Shown in pieces: positions 22,040 to 34,036 of a DNA stretch of 64,000 bases. A program made the translations under genes and the position numbers. This DNA is from Zingiber officinale. Its lineage: Eukaryota > Streptophyta > Magnoliopsida > Zingiberales > Zingiberaceae. How positions within the stretch are numbered: the stretch's first letter is position 1; every line of letters starts with the position of its first letter. The stretch spans positions 35,450,063-35,514,062 of the forward strand of contig NC_056002.1 in the NCBI RefSeq assembly GCF_018446385.1, read 5' to 3'. The notes under the pieces were generated by a model. That model was not told the DNA's origin. It made no database searches and saw only the letters and a list, made by a program, of their open reading frames with translations.

Positions 22040-23498
22040 TCGATAAGGTCTATCAAGGTAATAGATTTTATCATTGGGGATCCAATATTGATTGAGTTTA
22101 ACTTGATTATTCAACTTAGACTTGGGGACCCATGCTTGGATTAAGTTTCTATTTGATCGATTTACTAAAGATAGGTATGATCTGAATCTTTATTGGCCTT
22201 ATATCCAAGTTTGGATTAATTGTATACGGTCCTTTATTTTCCAAAAATCAGATCAAGGTTCTTAGAACACAAAGGGAACCCTTCTAATGAGTTCTTGAGT
22301 TCTTTGACTTGAGTTTTTAAATTGGAATTATCTTCCTCAAGTTGTTGGACTTGAGTTGAGGTTCCATCTTGAACTTGTTCAGTCAAAGAGCTCAAATTAG
22401 TCTCCTCCTTAAGGGTTGTTACCTCCTTTTGGAGTGACTTGACCTGGATATTAGATTTGGCTAACTTTCGCAGTATGTAATTAAGTTTGTAATTCATCTA
22501 CTTGAGTACCAATAACTAGAGAACTTACAATATTATTTGTTCCTTTTGAAATGGATATGGATTCATGACTTCTTTCAGACTTGATTTCTGATTCAGCTTC
22601 AGCTTCAGTTTCAGACTCAGTTTCGACAACGTACGCTTATACTGGTAGAGCAAGGAAGCTTGTTTGCTCGTGTTCTTCGTCAGAGTCTTCTGAGGATTCA
22701 AACCACGTTGCTTTCAATGCCTTCCTTGTCCTTTGCTTCTTTAGCAATTTTTGAATTCGGCTGACTAGTTTGGATCTCCTTGTTGTCTTCTAATTCAGGT
22801 TGGAATATGAGCTTTGATTTCTTAGTCTTGTTTATGCCTACAACCAAAGCAATACATTTCTCGGCGGGGCATGCATTAGTCTATTCATGAAACTCAAAAT
22901 CGGAAAATAATTCATCTAATCTAATAATTGAAAGATCCTTGGATATTTTGTAAGCATCTACCTTCGATGCCCACAAGGTATTCCTCGGAAAAGCATTAAG
23001 CGTGTAGCTGATGACATCGTGATTCTCCACTTTTTGTCTGATTGCTTGGAGGTCATTCAAAAGATCTTGGATCCGAGCGTATAGTTGACTTGCTGATTCT
23101 CCATTTTGCATTTTGATGTTATATAATTTATTTAACAACAAATCTTTTTTACATACCTGAGCATCGAAGGTTCCTTCGTGAAGTTTGATCAACTTTTCCA
23201 AGAGATCTTTTGCACTGCTAAATGGTTCAATTCGATTTAGCTCCTCTTTGGTCAAGTCACACTATAGGGTCTGAGTGGCCTTTGCGTCTACCTCGATCTT
23301 CCTTTTTGTTGGTTCATCCCATTTGTCGCAGGCGAGTGGTTCTCCATTTTCAGTGGGGAGTGTGAATCTAGTTTGGATTATAGCCCACATCTCCACCTAC
23401 GTCTTGAGGTGGTACTCCATCCGGCCCTTCCAGTATCCAAAGTCCTTGCCAGAGAAAAGTGGTGATCATGCTGTGTTGTAGCCTTCTTGGTGGGCCAT
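22040..23498 (-). pseudogene. C2 gag (UBN2-type copia gag), broken
   Basis: The ATG at 23498 (MAHQEGYNTA) starts a copia gag. YWKGRMEYHL and the UBN2 core (LHEGTFDAQVCKKDLL, then MQNGESASQLYARIQDL and HDVISYTLNAFPRN) are readable. Nonsense codons interrupt it at least three times before 23255, and one stands after FEFHE at 22881. A coiled-coil C-terminal portion (22497-22234) parallels the C1 gag remnant. Gag would form the particle that packages element RNA. Confidence 0.75.
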
Positions 23499-23792
23499 TT
23501 AGAAAAAGACTCTTGCAAAGATAAAAAATGATAAAACTTGTTCCAAGACTTAGTCTTGAATTAGTAGTGCGGCAGGAAAATAAAGTAATAAATCAGCTCA
23601 AATGGTGTTGCACCAATTTTGAGAAAAAAATTAATGAATTAACAAATTTGTCAAGAGAGGTTATTAGACCAATCGTGACTTATAGCAATAATTTAAAAAT
23701 AAAAAAAGGCATAAGAATTTATTTTTTAAAAAATAGATGAAAAAGTGACGAAAAATGCTCGAATGGTAGTTGTACCAATTCAGAGCGGTCCT

Positions 23793-23804
23793 GCTCTGAT
23801 ACCA
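23793..23804 (-). other. C2 primer-binding site (initiator-Met tRNA)
   Basis: On the minus strand TGGTATCAGAGC begins two bases after the LTR end TACA. This is the standard copia primer-binding site. Confidence 0.85.
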
Positions 23805-23806
23805 AT

Positions 23807-25130
23807 TGTAGAATCGAGACATGCTAGAGGCGGGGTGAATAGCACTCATGGCTTTTTCACACTTTTTAGAAAACAGTCGATCAGAATCAAGCAGCGAAAA
23901 TAGAAAGTAAAATAAAACAAACACTAACAAGTGTTAGTTTTACTTAGTTCTGAGCCTGTGACAACTCCTACTCCAAGGCCCGTGATAGTTGATCGCTTTC
24001 GTTGGGCAATTCACTATCAATTCGGAAATTCCAATTACAAGGATGAGTACAATAAAAATATAATTTAAATGCTTTACAATAATTATACCGACGACTTTTG
24101 GAATTTGGAGAGTCTTGCTTTTGGTAGTCAAAGTTATGTCACGGAGTTGCAGGATCGTCCTTGAAGCAACATGCAAGAGAAGAATCTTAAGAATGAGTTA
24201 TATTTAAGCTCTTGCCCGAAGACTTCTTTTATGGGTTGTTGAAGGCACCTTCAACCCCATTGAAGACACCTCCATCTCAGATCCTTATCCCCAAATACAT
24301 GGAGATGATAACTCCTGCATTCTGCGAACTTTATCCCTTCGAAGGCGCCTTCAAGCTCATGGAAGACGCCTTCCATCCGAAATCCAAGGCGCCTCCGTGC
24401 CTCTTCTGTATGGACCTTCAACCAACCCCCCAAGGCGCCTCTAATAACCTCGGAGGCACCTTGAACACTGTTCATCCGAGCCTTTTGTGTGCTTTTCACT
24501 CCCTGCAAGATACATTAGTCCAAAATACCAAATATACCCTACATAATAAAGTTAGCACAATAAAATATAAATAATAAATTATTTGACAATATCCAGACAG
24601 TCTGGTTCTGACTTTCGGATTTCCTGAAAATTCTAGGTCGAACTGACGCCTACTGTTCCATCAACAGGGAACGCATCCTCACCTACACCTCTCAGGAAAA
24701 TTTACCTTTTGCCAAGCCGGTCCTCCAGACCATCTGGACTTTTGCTCATCATCCGAGACGTCAAGACTTCATGCTGAACGTCCGATCCCTGATCCGTCCA
24801 GTCTTCCACCTGGTGTCGTCGCCCCCAGGATTTTCACCTAGCGTCCTTGATACTAGGATTTCGTCCAACGTCCTCGACCCGCCAAGACTTGTCCCAGTCC
24901 CCTGGACCAGGACTTCATTTCCTAATCACTGCTAGGACTTTCCATAACCTAGGGTTACCTCCCCTAAGGTTTTCCACCTGCCTAGAATCTACTAGGACTT
25001 TTACCTAAGAACACTTGAGACTTTCCTACAAGCTCAGTTACACTTGTTAGATCACAAGACATCTTAACTTTTGACTCATTTGCTATGATCAAAACTCAGG
25101 TTCGATCATCTGGTGCTCCCTACACCAACA
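23807..25130 (-). repeat. C2 5' LTR (1324 bp)
   Basis: On the minus strand it starts TGTTGGTGTAGG at 25130 and ends ATTCTACA at 23807, immediately before the primer-binding site. It contains the palindrome GAAGGCGCCTTC (24341-24352). Confidence 0.85.
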
Positions 25131-27885
25131 CACTAAATGTGTAATTAAGCACATAAAAGACCCTACAATAAAATTGAAAGGACTTAGTAATAATAATATT
25201 TATACAATTAATCTAGCCAGCTCCTCACTTAAATGTCACTTGACATAGAAAGAGGAAACTTGGTTGTGGCATAGGAGAATGTCCCACACTAACTTTAGAA
25301 ACCTCACCAAACTAAATGACTTAGTTAGATTACAACCAAAACTATCCAACTTAAACTAGCAATCTATAATGCTTGTCAATAAGGAAAATAGACTAAATCA
25401 ACCCATAAACCAACTAATCTAACTCAAACTAATTTAACCCTTAAATTACTATATTTAGATTTATTTGACTCACATGGGATTAAGTCCATTAATGAAAATC
25501 TATACTGTTTAGTAATAATCGATGATTACTCAAGATTCACTGGGGTAAAATTCTTTAAAAAAATAAAGATGAAATCTTTAACAATTTTTATAAATAAATT
25601 GAAAATAAAAAAGATTTTAAATTCAAGAAAATTAGGAGTGATAACGGTGGGGAGTTTAAAAATCATAAGTTCACTAAATTATGCTTAGAAAATAGGTACC
25701 GCTAAGAATTCTCGTGCCCCAACACACCTCAACAAAACAGAATAATGGAAAAAAAATAGAACTCTCCAAGAAGGCACTAGAACAATGCTTAATGAATACC
25801 AATTATCAAAATATTTTTGGACAGAAGCTATTAGTACAATCTGCTATGTATAAAATAGAACAACACTAAATAAGAAATTTAATAAAACCCCATTTAAAAT
25901 TTACTATAATAAATTACCAAATACTAAATACTTTAAGGTATTTGGATGTCCTATTTACATATTAAACACAAGCGAATACTTAGAAAATTTTATCTCAAAA
26001 ATAGAAAATAGAATTTTCATAGGGTACTCCCTAAGCAGTAGAGAATATAGAGTATACAATAAAACTACACTAAGAATTGAGGAAACAACCAATGTAAAAT
26101 TCGACGAAATTACAAACTCTAAAGAATCTAATTCAACTCAACCTCAACACCAACCAATTAATTTCATTAGAGCTAGCAATAATCTAGAGGGAGCAAGTAA
26201 AAACCTAATAGATGAATACGAAGATGAACAAAATCAATCATAAGAAAATGAACAAACATAAACTAAATCTAGAACAATAAGAGCCAGCTCAGACCACCCA
26301 ATTAAACAAATTATAGGTGACCTAGACCTAAAAGTTCATACTAGATCATCTTTTAGAAGCCTAAGTTAAATATCCTTAATCTCTAAAATTGAACCCAAAA
26401 TAATAGAAGAATTCCTACTTGACCCAGACTGGATTATAGCCATACAAGAAGAACTAACCGAATTTAAAAGAAATGAAGTCTGGGACTTAGTACCACTACC
26501 TGATAATAACAAGGTAATAGAAATAAAATAGGTATTTCGAAATAAACTAAGTGAAAATGAGAAAATTGTTAAAAACAAGGCTAGACTAGTAGCTCAAGGG
26601 TTTAGTTAAGTAGAGGGACTTGACTATGATGAAACATATGCTCCAGTAGCTAGACTTGAGTCTATTAGAATGCTACTTAGCTACATAGCCCATAAAGGAT
26701 TTAAGTTTTATCAAATAGATGTTAAATTCGCCTTCTTAAATGGGCTAATAAAAGAGGAAGTTTATGAAGGTCAACCACTTGAGTTTGAAAGTATAGATCA
26801 TCCTAACCATATGTTTAAACTAAAGAAAGCCTTGTATGGTCTTAAACAATCACCTAGGGCCTAGTATGAAAGGTTGACCTCCTATCTAATTCCAAAGGGT
26901 GTAACCAAGGTCAAATTGATCCAACTTTATTTGTAAAATCAGTCAAACAAGGTATCTTTATAGCCATGTATATATGGACGATATAATTTTTGTCCCAACC
27001 AACTCAAAATTTTTGCATGAATTTATTACATTGATGGAACAAGAATTTGAAATGAGTCTACTAGGTAAACTAACTTATTTCTTACAATTACAAATCAAAC
27101 AAATAAATGAAGGAAATTATATTTACCAAAAAAAATATATCAAAGAATTACTTAAAAATTTTGGAATGAAAAATACCAAACAAATAAAAACACCAATCAC
27201 AATTAACACAACCTTAGATAGTAATCCAAATGGAAAACTTGTCGACCTAAATTATTACAAGAGTGTCATAGGAGTCTCTTATACTTAACTGTAAGTAGAC
27301 CTGATATCTTATTTGTAGTTAGCATATGTGCTAGATACCAAACATGTGTTGAGGAATCCCACCTAACTAATGTAAAAAAGAATTTTTAGATATTTGAAAG
27401 GCACACCAAATGTAGAAATTTTGTACCCTAGAACACCTAGTTTTAAACTAATAGGTTACTTTGACTCAGATTATGTTGTCTATAAACTAGATCGTAAAAG
27501 TACAAATAGTGGATGTCAATTACTTAGACTATAACTTATCAGCTGGTTTAGTAGAAAACAACATTGTGTTGCATTATCTACTACTAAAGTCGAGTACATA
27601 GCAATGGGTGGGTGTGTAGCATAACTATTATAGATGATGCACACATTAAACGATTTTAACCTAGAATATAAAAATATAAAAATCCATATTAATAATATTA
27701 GTTCAATCAACTTAACCAAAAATCTAGTGTATCATTCAAGAACTAAACATATTAAAATCAACATCACTTTATTAGAGATCACGTTGCCAAAGGAGACATT
27801 GAATTCAACTATATTGAGTTCAAGTCAAATTTGACTAACATTGTCACTAAACCACTACCAGAATCTGAATTCAGTAATATATGAA
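25131..27885 (+). pseudogene. C1 integrase, reverse transcriptase and RNase H, heavily decayed
   Basis: The copia order is clear. The pre-integrase motif WHRRMSHTNFRNL lies near 25265, the integrase core IIDDYSRF and IRSDNGGEF near 25515-25650, and the reverse transcriptase near 26590-27000 (ARLVAQGFS, QIDVKFAFLNG, LYGLKQSPRA, and YMDDIIFV in place of YVDD). RNase H follows, ending with a TKPLPE motif near 27850. Dozens of stops and frame changes are present. The longest open pieces are 26670-26864 and 26974-27288. Confidence 0.8.
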
Positions 27886-29168
27886 GATAACTAGGAATGT
27901 GCATGATTGACTAGGGTTATTATTCTCAAACAGATTTTCAAGTAATTTGCACATTCTAGGAAAAATTCTTTACTTATATTTTTCTAAAAAATATCATTTA
28001 TATAGTATTTCAAAATTAATTTTAGCCTTAGTATAGATCAAATTCATAGAAAGCATATTCCTATAGATCTAGAAATCGAGCATCTCACAAATACAATAGA
28101 TCTGGATTGATTGTGTATGCACAAACTTAGAAGGCATGAGAAGAATAGGTCTATTACCTAGACTTCAGATGTTTATATCAGTGCATCAACATAAGTTTGG
28201 GCAAAAAAATATCAAAATGGCAGCGATCAGGTTAAGTAATTCATCTTGTTCAAACACTAACTAGATACATTTACTTAACTTGACTAACCAAGTGAACACT
28301 GCTATCTTCTGACAGTCAGTTAGTAACAAATGGTTAGATATTTAAGGATAATTTTTAAATGAATATGTTTCTTAAATAATATGAGATTCGGGAGGAGGAT
28401 ATTTAAAGGATAATTTCAAAAATATATTTTGAAACTTTCATTTTTGAATTTGAAGATTGTGTTTGAAAATTATTTTGATTTTTTTACTAAGAAATTTCTT
28501 TTTACTAAAAATAACTTAAAGTATTTTGAAAATATTTATAAAATAAAACCTCTTGTTTAAAGTATTTTGAAAACATTTCTAAGTTCTTGTTTAAAATACT
28601 TTAAAAATCGTTCAAAATTCTTGGTTAAAGGATCTTTTGAAAATCTTTCAAATTCTTAGAATTTTTTTTTAACAAAAGCTTATTTTGAAATGGTTGAAAA
28701 AGCTTATTTTGAAAATTATTTTGAAAAGTACTTTGCAACCACTCTTCAAATATTTTGAAAAGTTAATTTGGCAATATCTTGGAAGCTACTTTAAAACTTT
28801 AAACTTTGAAATTATTTTACAGAAGTTATCTTTCAAAACTTGTTATAAATTTTGAAAACATTTTCAAAATTAAGTGAAAATTTTTTAAACATTAAACTCC
28901 TCCCTATAATAAACCTACAAGTTTTAAAAAATTTATATTCACTTGTGTGTTTTAATTCTTTGGTATACTTACTTGCATATTTTTTAATGAAAGGGGGAGG
29001 GTAAGGGTTAAGTAAGAAAAAAACTAAAAACAAAACTAAAAATTTGAAAACTTTAACCTTAAAATGCTCAAGAGAATAGAACAAAACTTGCTTAATTTTT
29101 ATTGTTATTCCTTCTATATTATTTTCTAACTTTAACCCGGGTTGTCATTGCATCAAAAAGGAAGAAAT
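27886..29168. other. C1 3' untranslated region up to the LTR
   Basis: AT-rich sequence with repeated TTTTGAAAA phrases and no gene. It ends with the purine tract AAAAAGGAAGAAAT that primes plus-strand synthesis just before the LTR at 29169. Confidence 0.6.
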
Positions 29169-29329
29169 TGTTGGTGCAGTCAGCACCAATGGTCAAACCT
29201 AAGTTTTGATGAATGATAAATAGGTTAAAGTTAGATGTGTTGCTATCTAACCTTGCTATCGAGTGTGTAGAGTTGACTAACCCCAATCAGGATGTTCGAT
29301 TCCTGATGGGTTGAAGTCTATATATGGGA

Positions 29330-29545
29330 TTCTGGTAAGTGTTGAGATGTGTGATTCTCGATGGATGAAGACCAGATGTATGAGTTTGGCAAGTCGGGAT
29401 GTGCGATTCCTAAGTGGAGAAGACCGGATGTGCAATTCTGGCAGGTCGGGATGTCTGATTCCCGATAGATGAAGACTGGATGTGCGATTCTAGTAAGTTA
29501 GGATGTTCGATTTTTGAAGTCCGGATGTGTGATTCTGAAAGGTAA
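29330..29545. repeat. 52-bp tandem repeat in the C1 LTR
   Basis: The phrase GAAGACC.GATGT begins at 29367, 29419 and 29471 (52 bp apart), and a shortened unit starts near 29516. Confidence 0.75.
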
Positions 29546-30022
29546 CTCTACACCTAGTAAGTAGAGGTAATTCACCGGAGAAGAGTGGCTAAGTGAGGAT
29601 GTATCTCCGTTTGAAGGGACAGTAAGCGTCGATCCAATTTAGATCCATTTTAGAAACCTAAATTGAGACCTTGACTAGATCCTGATCTCGAGGAGACAGG
29701 ATCTAATTACTACTTATTATTACTATGCTAACACTATCTTGCATGTTATTATTTGATTTATTGGACTAACACGTTTTGTAGGGTAAGAGGAGTACAAAAG
29801 GCCTTAGATGAAAAGTGATCGAGGCACCTTCCATGCCTGGGAAGGCGCCTTCCGCACTGTTCGTGGAAGGCGCCTTCAGTGCCATAGAAGGCATCTTCCA
29901 ATGGATAAAATTTAGAATTCATCACCGATAAGAGACAGATTGATCGGGATCAATTTTGGGAGATTGAAGGTGTCTTCCACCCTCTATAAAAGAGCATTCA
30001 ACCTCTTCATTCAATATCAACT

Positions 30023-32943
30023 TGTAACACCCCAAATTTCACGATTTGGAGTCCTAAAAGTCCTTATTAAAATCTATAAATATTTTAGAAAAATTCTAGA
30101 GATTTTTAGGAATTTATAGAGTATTTTTATGTAATTTTTGGAGTTCGTTTGGTATTTTTACCAAGAGGAAGAAGTTAAAAAAAAAAAAAAGAAGAAATAA
30201 AAGTGTTAAAGCTGAGTTTTGAACCCAAGACCTCAGACCCGAACCAGATGTTAACCGGACTCAGCCAACCAGCTGGTCTGCGAAAGTTTTGTTAATATAG
30301 TATGGAATAAAATCTATATAAGCAGTTTTTTGGGAATAGAAATACCAAAATAAAAGGGAGCCGAGCAGAGTTCGAACACGCGACCTTTAACTCGCGTAAA
30401 AGCCGGCTGACCAGGTGGGCAAACGGAATTTTCTGTTTAGAAAAGGTAGGAAAATTATTTAACAAGTTAACAGAATATGAAGATTATAAAGAGGGATAAG
30501 TTGAGGTGGTAAATTCGAAAACCGAAAACCCTTTTCCTCTCCTTTCCTCTCCCGATCGCGAGCGACGGCGTCGGCTTCTCTCGGGCAGAAACGAAGAAGA
30601 GGGCTAAGGGCTTCACCTCTATCTCCTCCTCCCGTGCGCCTTCTCCTCTCGAGCGACAGTGAAGAAGAAGCCCGTGAGGGCGGACACGAAGGGAAGAGGC
30701 CGAGATTGTGAGCTCCTCCGAAACCCTAGAGCTACCTTTCTCCTTCGGTAGTAAGCTCAAGAACAGCAAGGTAAGTCGCTTACTCACTTGCAGTAAGATA
30801 GCTTCAGATTTCTATTTCTTTTGTGTTCCGAACTTGTCCTGTGAAGAAGGATAGATTAGGGTTGCTGTCGCAAATCGTTTTTCTTGTGTTTTCGGATCAT
30901 GTATTGCTGAGTAGTTGCAATTTGAGTGTCCTGTTGTAGCATTTCTAAAAGGGATTCGATTGTTTCTTTTAAAGTTTCAGCTGTGCCAAATTTTCAGTTC
31001 GTAGTTTAGCAAGCTAGATTTCAGTTTGTACCTTGGTTGTTTCAATGGCTATGATCCGAATTCTAGTCATCAGATTGTGCTTAGGCTTGCTTCCATCCGA
31101 ACCCTAGCTTTTAGTTGGTGATTAGTTTTTATAGCTTCAGTTTTCAAGTTTCTTATTTCCAGTTCAGCAGGTTATAATCTCTCTTTATTCTAGCACGTTG
31201 TTAGACTTTCCCTATGGGTTATTAGTTAAGCATGTGTAGCTTCCTTACTACTAGAATAGCATGAGTAGTATTGAATTATAATGTTTTCCTTGCTTTAGAT
31301 TTTCTGTACAGCATTAGAACGGCTAGAAGTTTAAGAGTAATTAGTGTGCTTTGTTTTCTTTGCTTCCGGATTACACTGTACAGCTTTGGAATAGCTAGAG
31401 ATTATTGAGTAGCATGCATTCCTTGCTCTCTTTCTTTTAGTTCTGTTGTAGCAAGATTTAAGGTTTTTAGTTCTAACAAGTTTGAGATTTAGTTTAAGCT
31501 TGTATGATATGCAGACTTTCACAAGTATTGCTTGCAGATTTTAGATAAGCTTAGTATGCAGATTTGTTAAGCTTAGTATGCAAATTTTAGATAAGCTTAA
31601 TATGCAGATTTTTGTTAAGCTTTGCATGCAGATTTATGTTATGTATACAGATTTTTGTTTAAGCATTTCAGTGTTAGAATTTGTTTAAACATTTCAGTTT
31701 TGTAAGAGACATTCTTTTATAAGAAAAGTATAAGAAAGATGAAGAAAAGTATAAGAAAGATAAAGAAAAGTATAAGAAAGATAAAGAAAAGAAAGAAAAG
31801 GCCGAGGCCTTAAGTAGATCCCAAAGTCAAGACTAGAGGGATTTTTGGCACACAAGGTGCCTATTAAAATGCCAAGGCATTTAAAGAAGAAGTAATTAAG
31901 ATTATAAGTATTTTACTTTTAAGAAGAGGCTAGTACCCGACTTCCGAGGTTGTCGTTAAACAAATCCAGGTGTTCAATTCCGAGGTCTTGGCCCTGGTAG
32001 ACCGAGGTCTGCTCTTTTAGGATTGGTGGCTCGCTACCCCAACCTATTAGGGAACGCGCATAAGATGGTACTATGCCTGGGCCCAAGAAGAAGTTGATTA
32101 CTATTTTGAAGTATTATAAGTATAAGCTTTTGAACTAATAAAACAATGTGTTTACAAAAGTTTACAAGTATTAAAGAATAAGTTTAAATAAGTGAAATAA
32201 AAGAATAAGTTTTTAAGTAAGTTTAATAAGAATCAGAAAGTGTTTAGAATTCAGAAAGTTAAATTCTTTATGCTAGCATGATAGTATAGACTTGTCTTAC
32301 ATGTTTAGCCTTGCAGTATGTTTCTTTACTATTAGAAGAGCATGAGTTAGCTTACTGTTATTTGCTATTTATGAGCATGAGTAGCTTTACATGTTAGCAT
32401 TCAGTTTTAGCATGTTTTTATTTATATACATGCATATCGAGTTTTGTGAGTTAGATAGCGCTTACTAAGCAAATTTTGCTTATAGACTACACTTCCTCTT
32501 ACTGCAGATACAGGAAAGGAAAAGATATAGAAAGGAAGGCGACAAGGAGGTGTTCGAGGGATGTGTGATGCCAGGACTATGGAAGCCTTGGGACTTAGTT
32601 TAAGAATTTATTAAGAATGTATTAGATGAGTCATTTAGTCTTCCGCTGTTAGTTAACTGTATGTTTTTATTTTGTTTCCGCTATTTATTACTTGCATGCT
32701 TTGATTTCATTAAACTGCGTGGTGATGTTATTCCTTTTGGTTGTGAAAATATATGTTCCAGCCGCCTGTGGCTGAGTATAGTTTGTTTGTATTGTTGATT
32801 TGGTCACCGGTACAGGGGAGACTCTGCCGAAATTTTTCGGTAGGGTTTCCATGTGATTTTTAATCATACCGGTTAAGTAGAGTTAGTAGTTAAGTAACGG
32901 TCATCCTTAGAGAGTAGTAGTAGTAAGAAGGGTGGTCGTTACA
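30023..32943 (+). mobile_element. S2: solo LTR (2921 bp) nested in the C1 LTR
   Basis: The segment starts TGTAACACCCC and ends GGTCGTTACA and is flanked by CAACT at 30018-30022 and 32944-32948, a perfect 5-bp target duplication. TGTAACACC/TTACA ends and a length near 3 kb fit the long LTRs of Del/Tekay-type Ty3/gypsy elements. It has no coding region. It contains a GC-rich leader-like part (30520-30760), a repeated TATGCAGATTT stretch (31500-31650) and a purine-rich tandem repeat of about 21 bp (31725-31800). Orientation is inferred from the terminal wording. Confidence 0.8.
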
Positions 32944-33413
32944 CAACTTCTACATGAGCTCCTACGCGCCCGATTCTGACTGCTCTAGCTTCCTACTGAG
33001 ACTCTACTACGCTCGACTACCACCGAGAAGTCGTCCAAACACCGAGCTCAAGCAGACCATCTACGAAAATGTTTAGTAACATAATTTAATTTTTGTTCTT
33101 AATTTCTGCAAATGGAAAGTGTAGTCTGTTACACTTTTTTTATTCTTTTGTACTCGATCCCCTCTTTTGGCGGTTTTGAAAGCGATTTTTAGTGAATTAT
33201 CCATCGATATGTCTGTGGGACCTGGGTCTTGGAATAAGAGTCGATGAAGACTCTGAACCAAGTAAAACTACTTGCCTTCATGTCTTTTACTTGCCTTTAC
33301 TTTTCTATTTTTGTTTGTATTTCCACTGTGCACCTTGTTTTCAAACCCAAAAAGAATAAATTTTTCAAAACCACGTGATTCTCCTCCCCTCTCACGTGGG
33401 TCTTGATCCAACA

Positions 33414-33926
33414 CAAAGGTCTGAAAGGGCTCAACCTTCTTGAGTGGAAGCTAATAAAGTCAACTAACAAATACCCAAAGGGGCTCAGCCTCCCAAAGTG
33501 GGAGCTAATAAAGTCAACTAATAAAGGTCCAAAAGAACTAACCTCCCCGTGTGTGAGCTAACCAAAGGTTTGAAAGGACTTAGCCTTCTCGAACGGAAGC
33601 TAACCAAAGGTCTGAAAGGTCTCAGCCTCCCTGAGCGGGAGTTAATAAAGTCAACTGATAAAGGTTCAAAAGAGCTCAGCCTCCTCAAGCGGGAGCTAAC
33701 CAAAGGTCCAAAAGGGCTTAGCTTCACCAAGTAGGAGTTATACCAAAATCACAAGTATTTCACGATCAAAACATCTCAATGATTTCTGATCGGCAAGCCT
33801 CTAATGGTCGCTCAGTCGGGCTCTCTTCGAATTTCTCCCAAGTATTTCGCGATCAGAATAGCTCAACGATTTTCAATTGGCACGCCCCTAATGGCCACTC
33901 GGTTGGACCCTCTCTGAATGCTCACA
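33414..33926. repeat. Minisatellite at the 3' end of the T3 antisense gene
   Basis: About seven units of 41-59 bp (33414-33740), each with AAAGGTC.AAAGGGCT and an arm pair such as CTCCCTGAGCGGGAG. Long units carry an extra AATAAAGTCAACTGAT. An 87-bp unit starting AAGTATTTC follows twice, at 33753 and 33840. Open frames here arise from the repeat. Confidence 0.8.
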
Positions 33927-34036
33927 GTGAATAGGCTACGCCTCTCGATCACTACATACACAAAAACATGGAAGTAGTTTCATTTCTACAACATAGGGCC
34001 TCTCGGCCAACTACAGAGAAAAACAATAGTGACCCT

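Larger units (their letters stand above)
18984..25130 (-). mobile_element. C2: pol-less copia-type element nested in C1
   Basis: On the minus strand the order is 5' LTR (25130-23807), initiator-Met primer-binding site (23804-23793), gag (23498 to about 22040), then 2.2 kb of AT-rich sequence without any pol gene, a purine tract (19836-19822) and a truncated 3' LTR (19821-18984). Lack of protease, integrase and reverse transcriptase makes it non-autonomous: it would depend on a relative such as C1. The 3' LTR lacks about 520 bp at its left end, where it fuses to the C1 protease. Confidence 0.8.
17318..33413 (+). mobile_element. Copia-type LTR retrotransposon C1, 5'-truncated, hosting C2 and S2
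   Basis: The remnant runs from the middle of gag (about 17318) through protease (18775-18983), is interrupted by C2, continues with integrase, reverse transcriptase and RNase H (25131-27885), and ends in a 3' LTR (29169-33413) itself interrupted by S2. Without the insertions the LTR is about 1319 bp, close to the 1324 bp of C2. Both carry the 12-bp palindrome GAAGGCGCCTTC, so they belong to related families. The 5' LTR and first half of gag are absent. All coding parts contain many stops. Gene order (integrase before reverse transcriptase) is copia. A SIRE/Maximus assignment is plausible but unproven. Confidence 0.82.
29169..33413 (+). repeat. C1 3' LTR (about 1319 bp once S2 and one target copy are removed)
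   Basis: It begins TGTTGGTGCAG after a purine tract and ends GATCCAACA at 33413. The final block CTCCTCCCCTCTCACGTGGG resembles the matching end of the C2 LTR. GAAGGCGCCTTC occurs at 29841-29852 and 29866-29877. S2 interrupts it at 30023. Confidence 0.75.

Noticed and set aside
33518..33734. Repetitive open frames (KGLKGLSLLER-like peptides)
   Set aside because: They are products of the T3 minisatellite, not genes.
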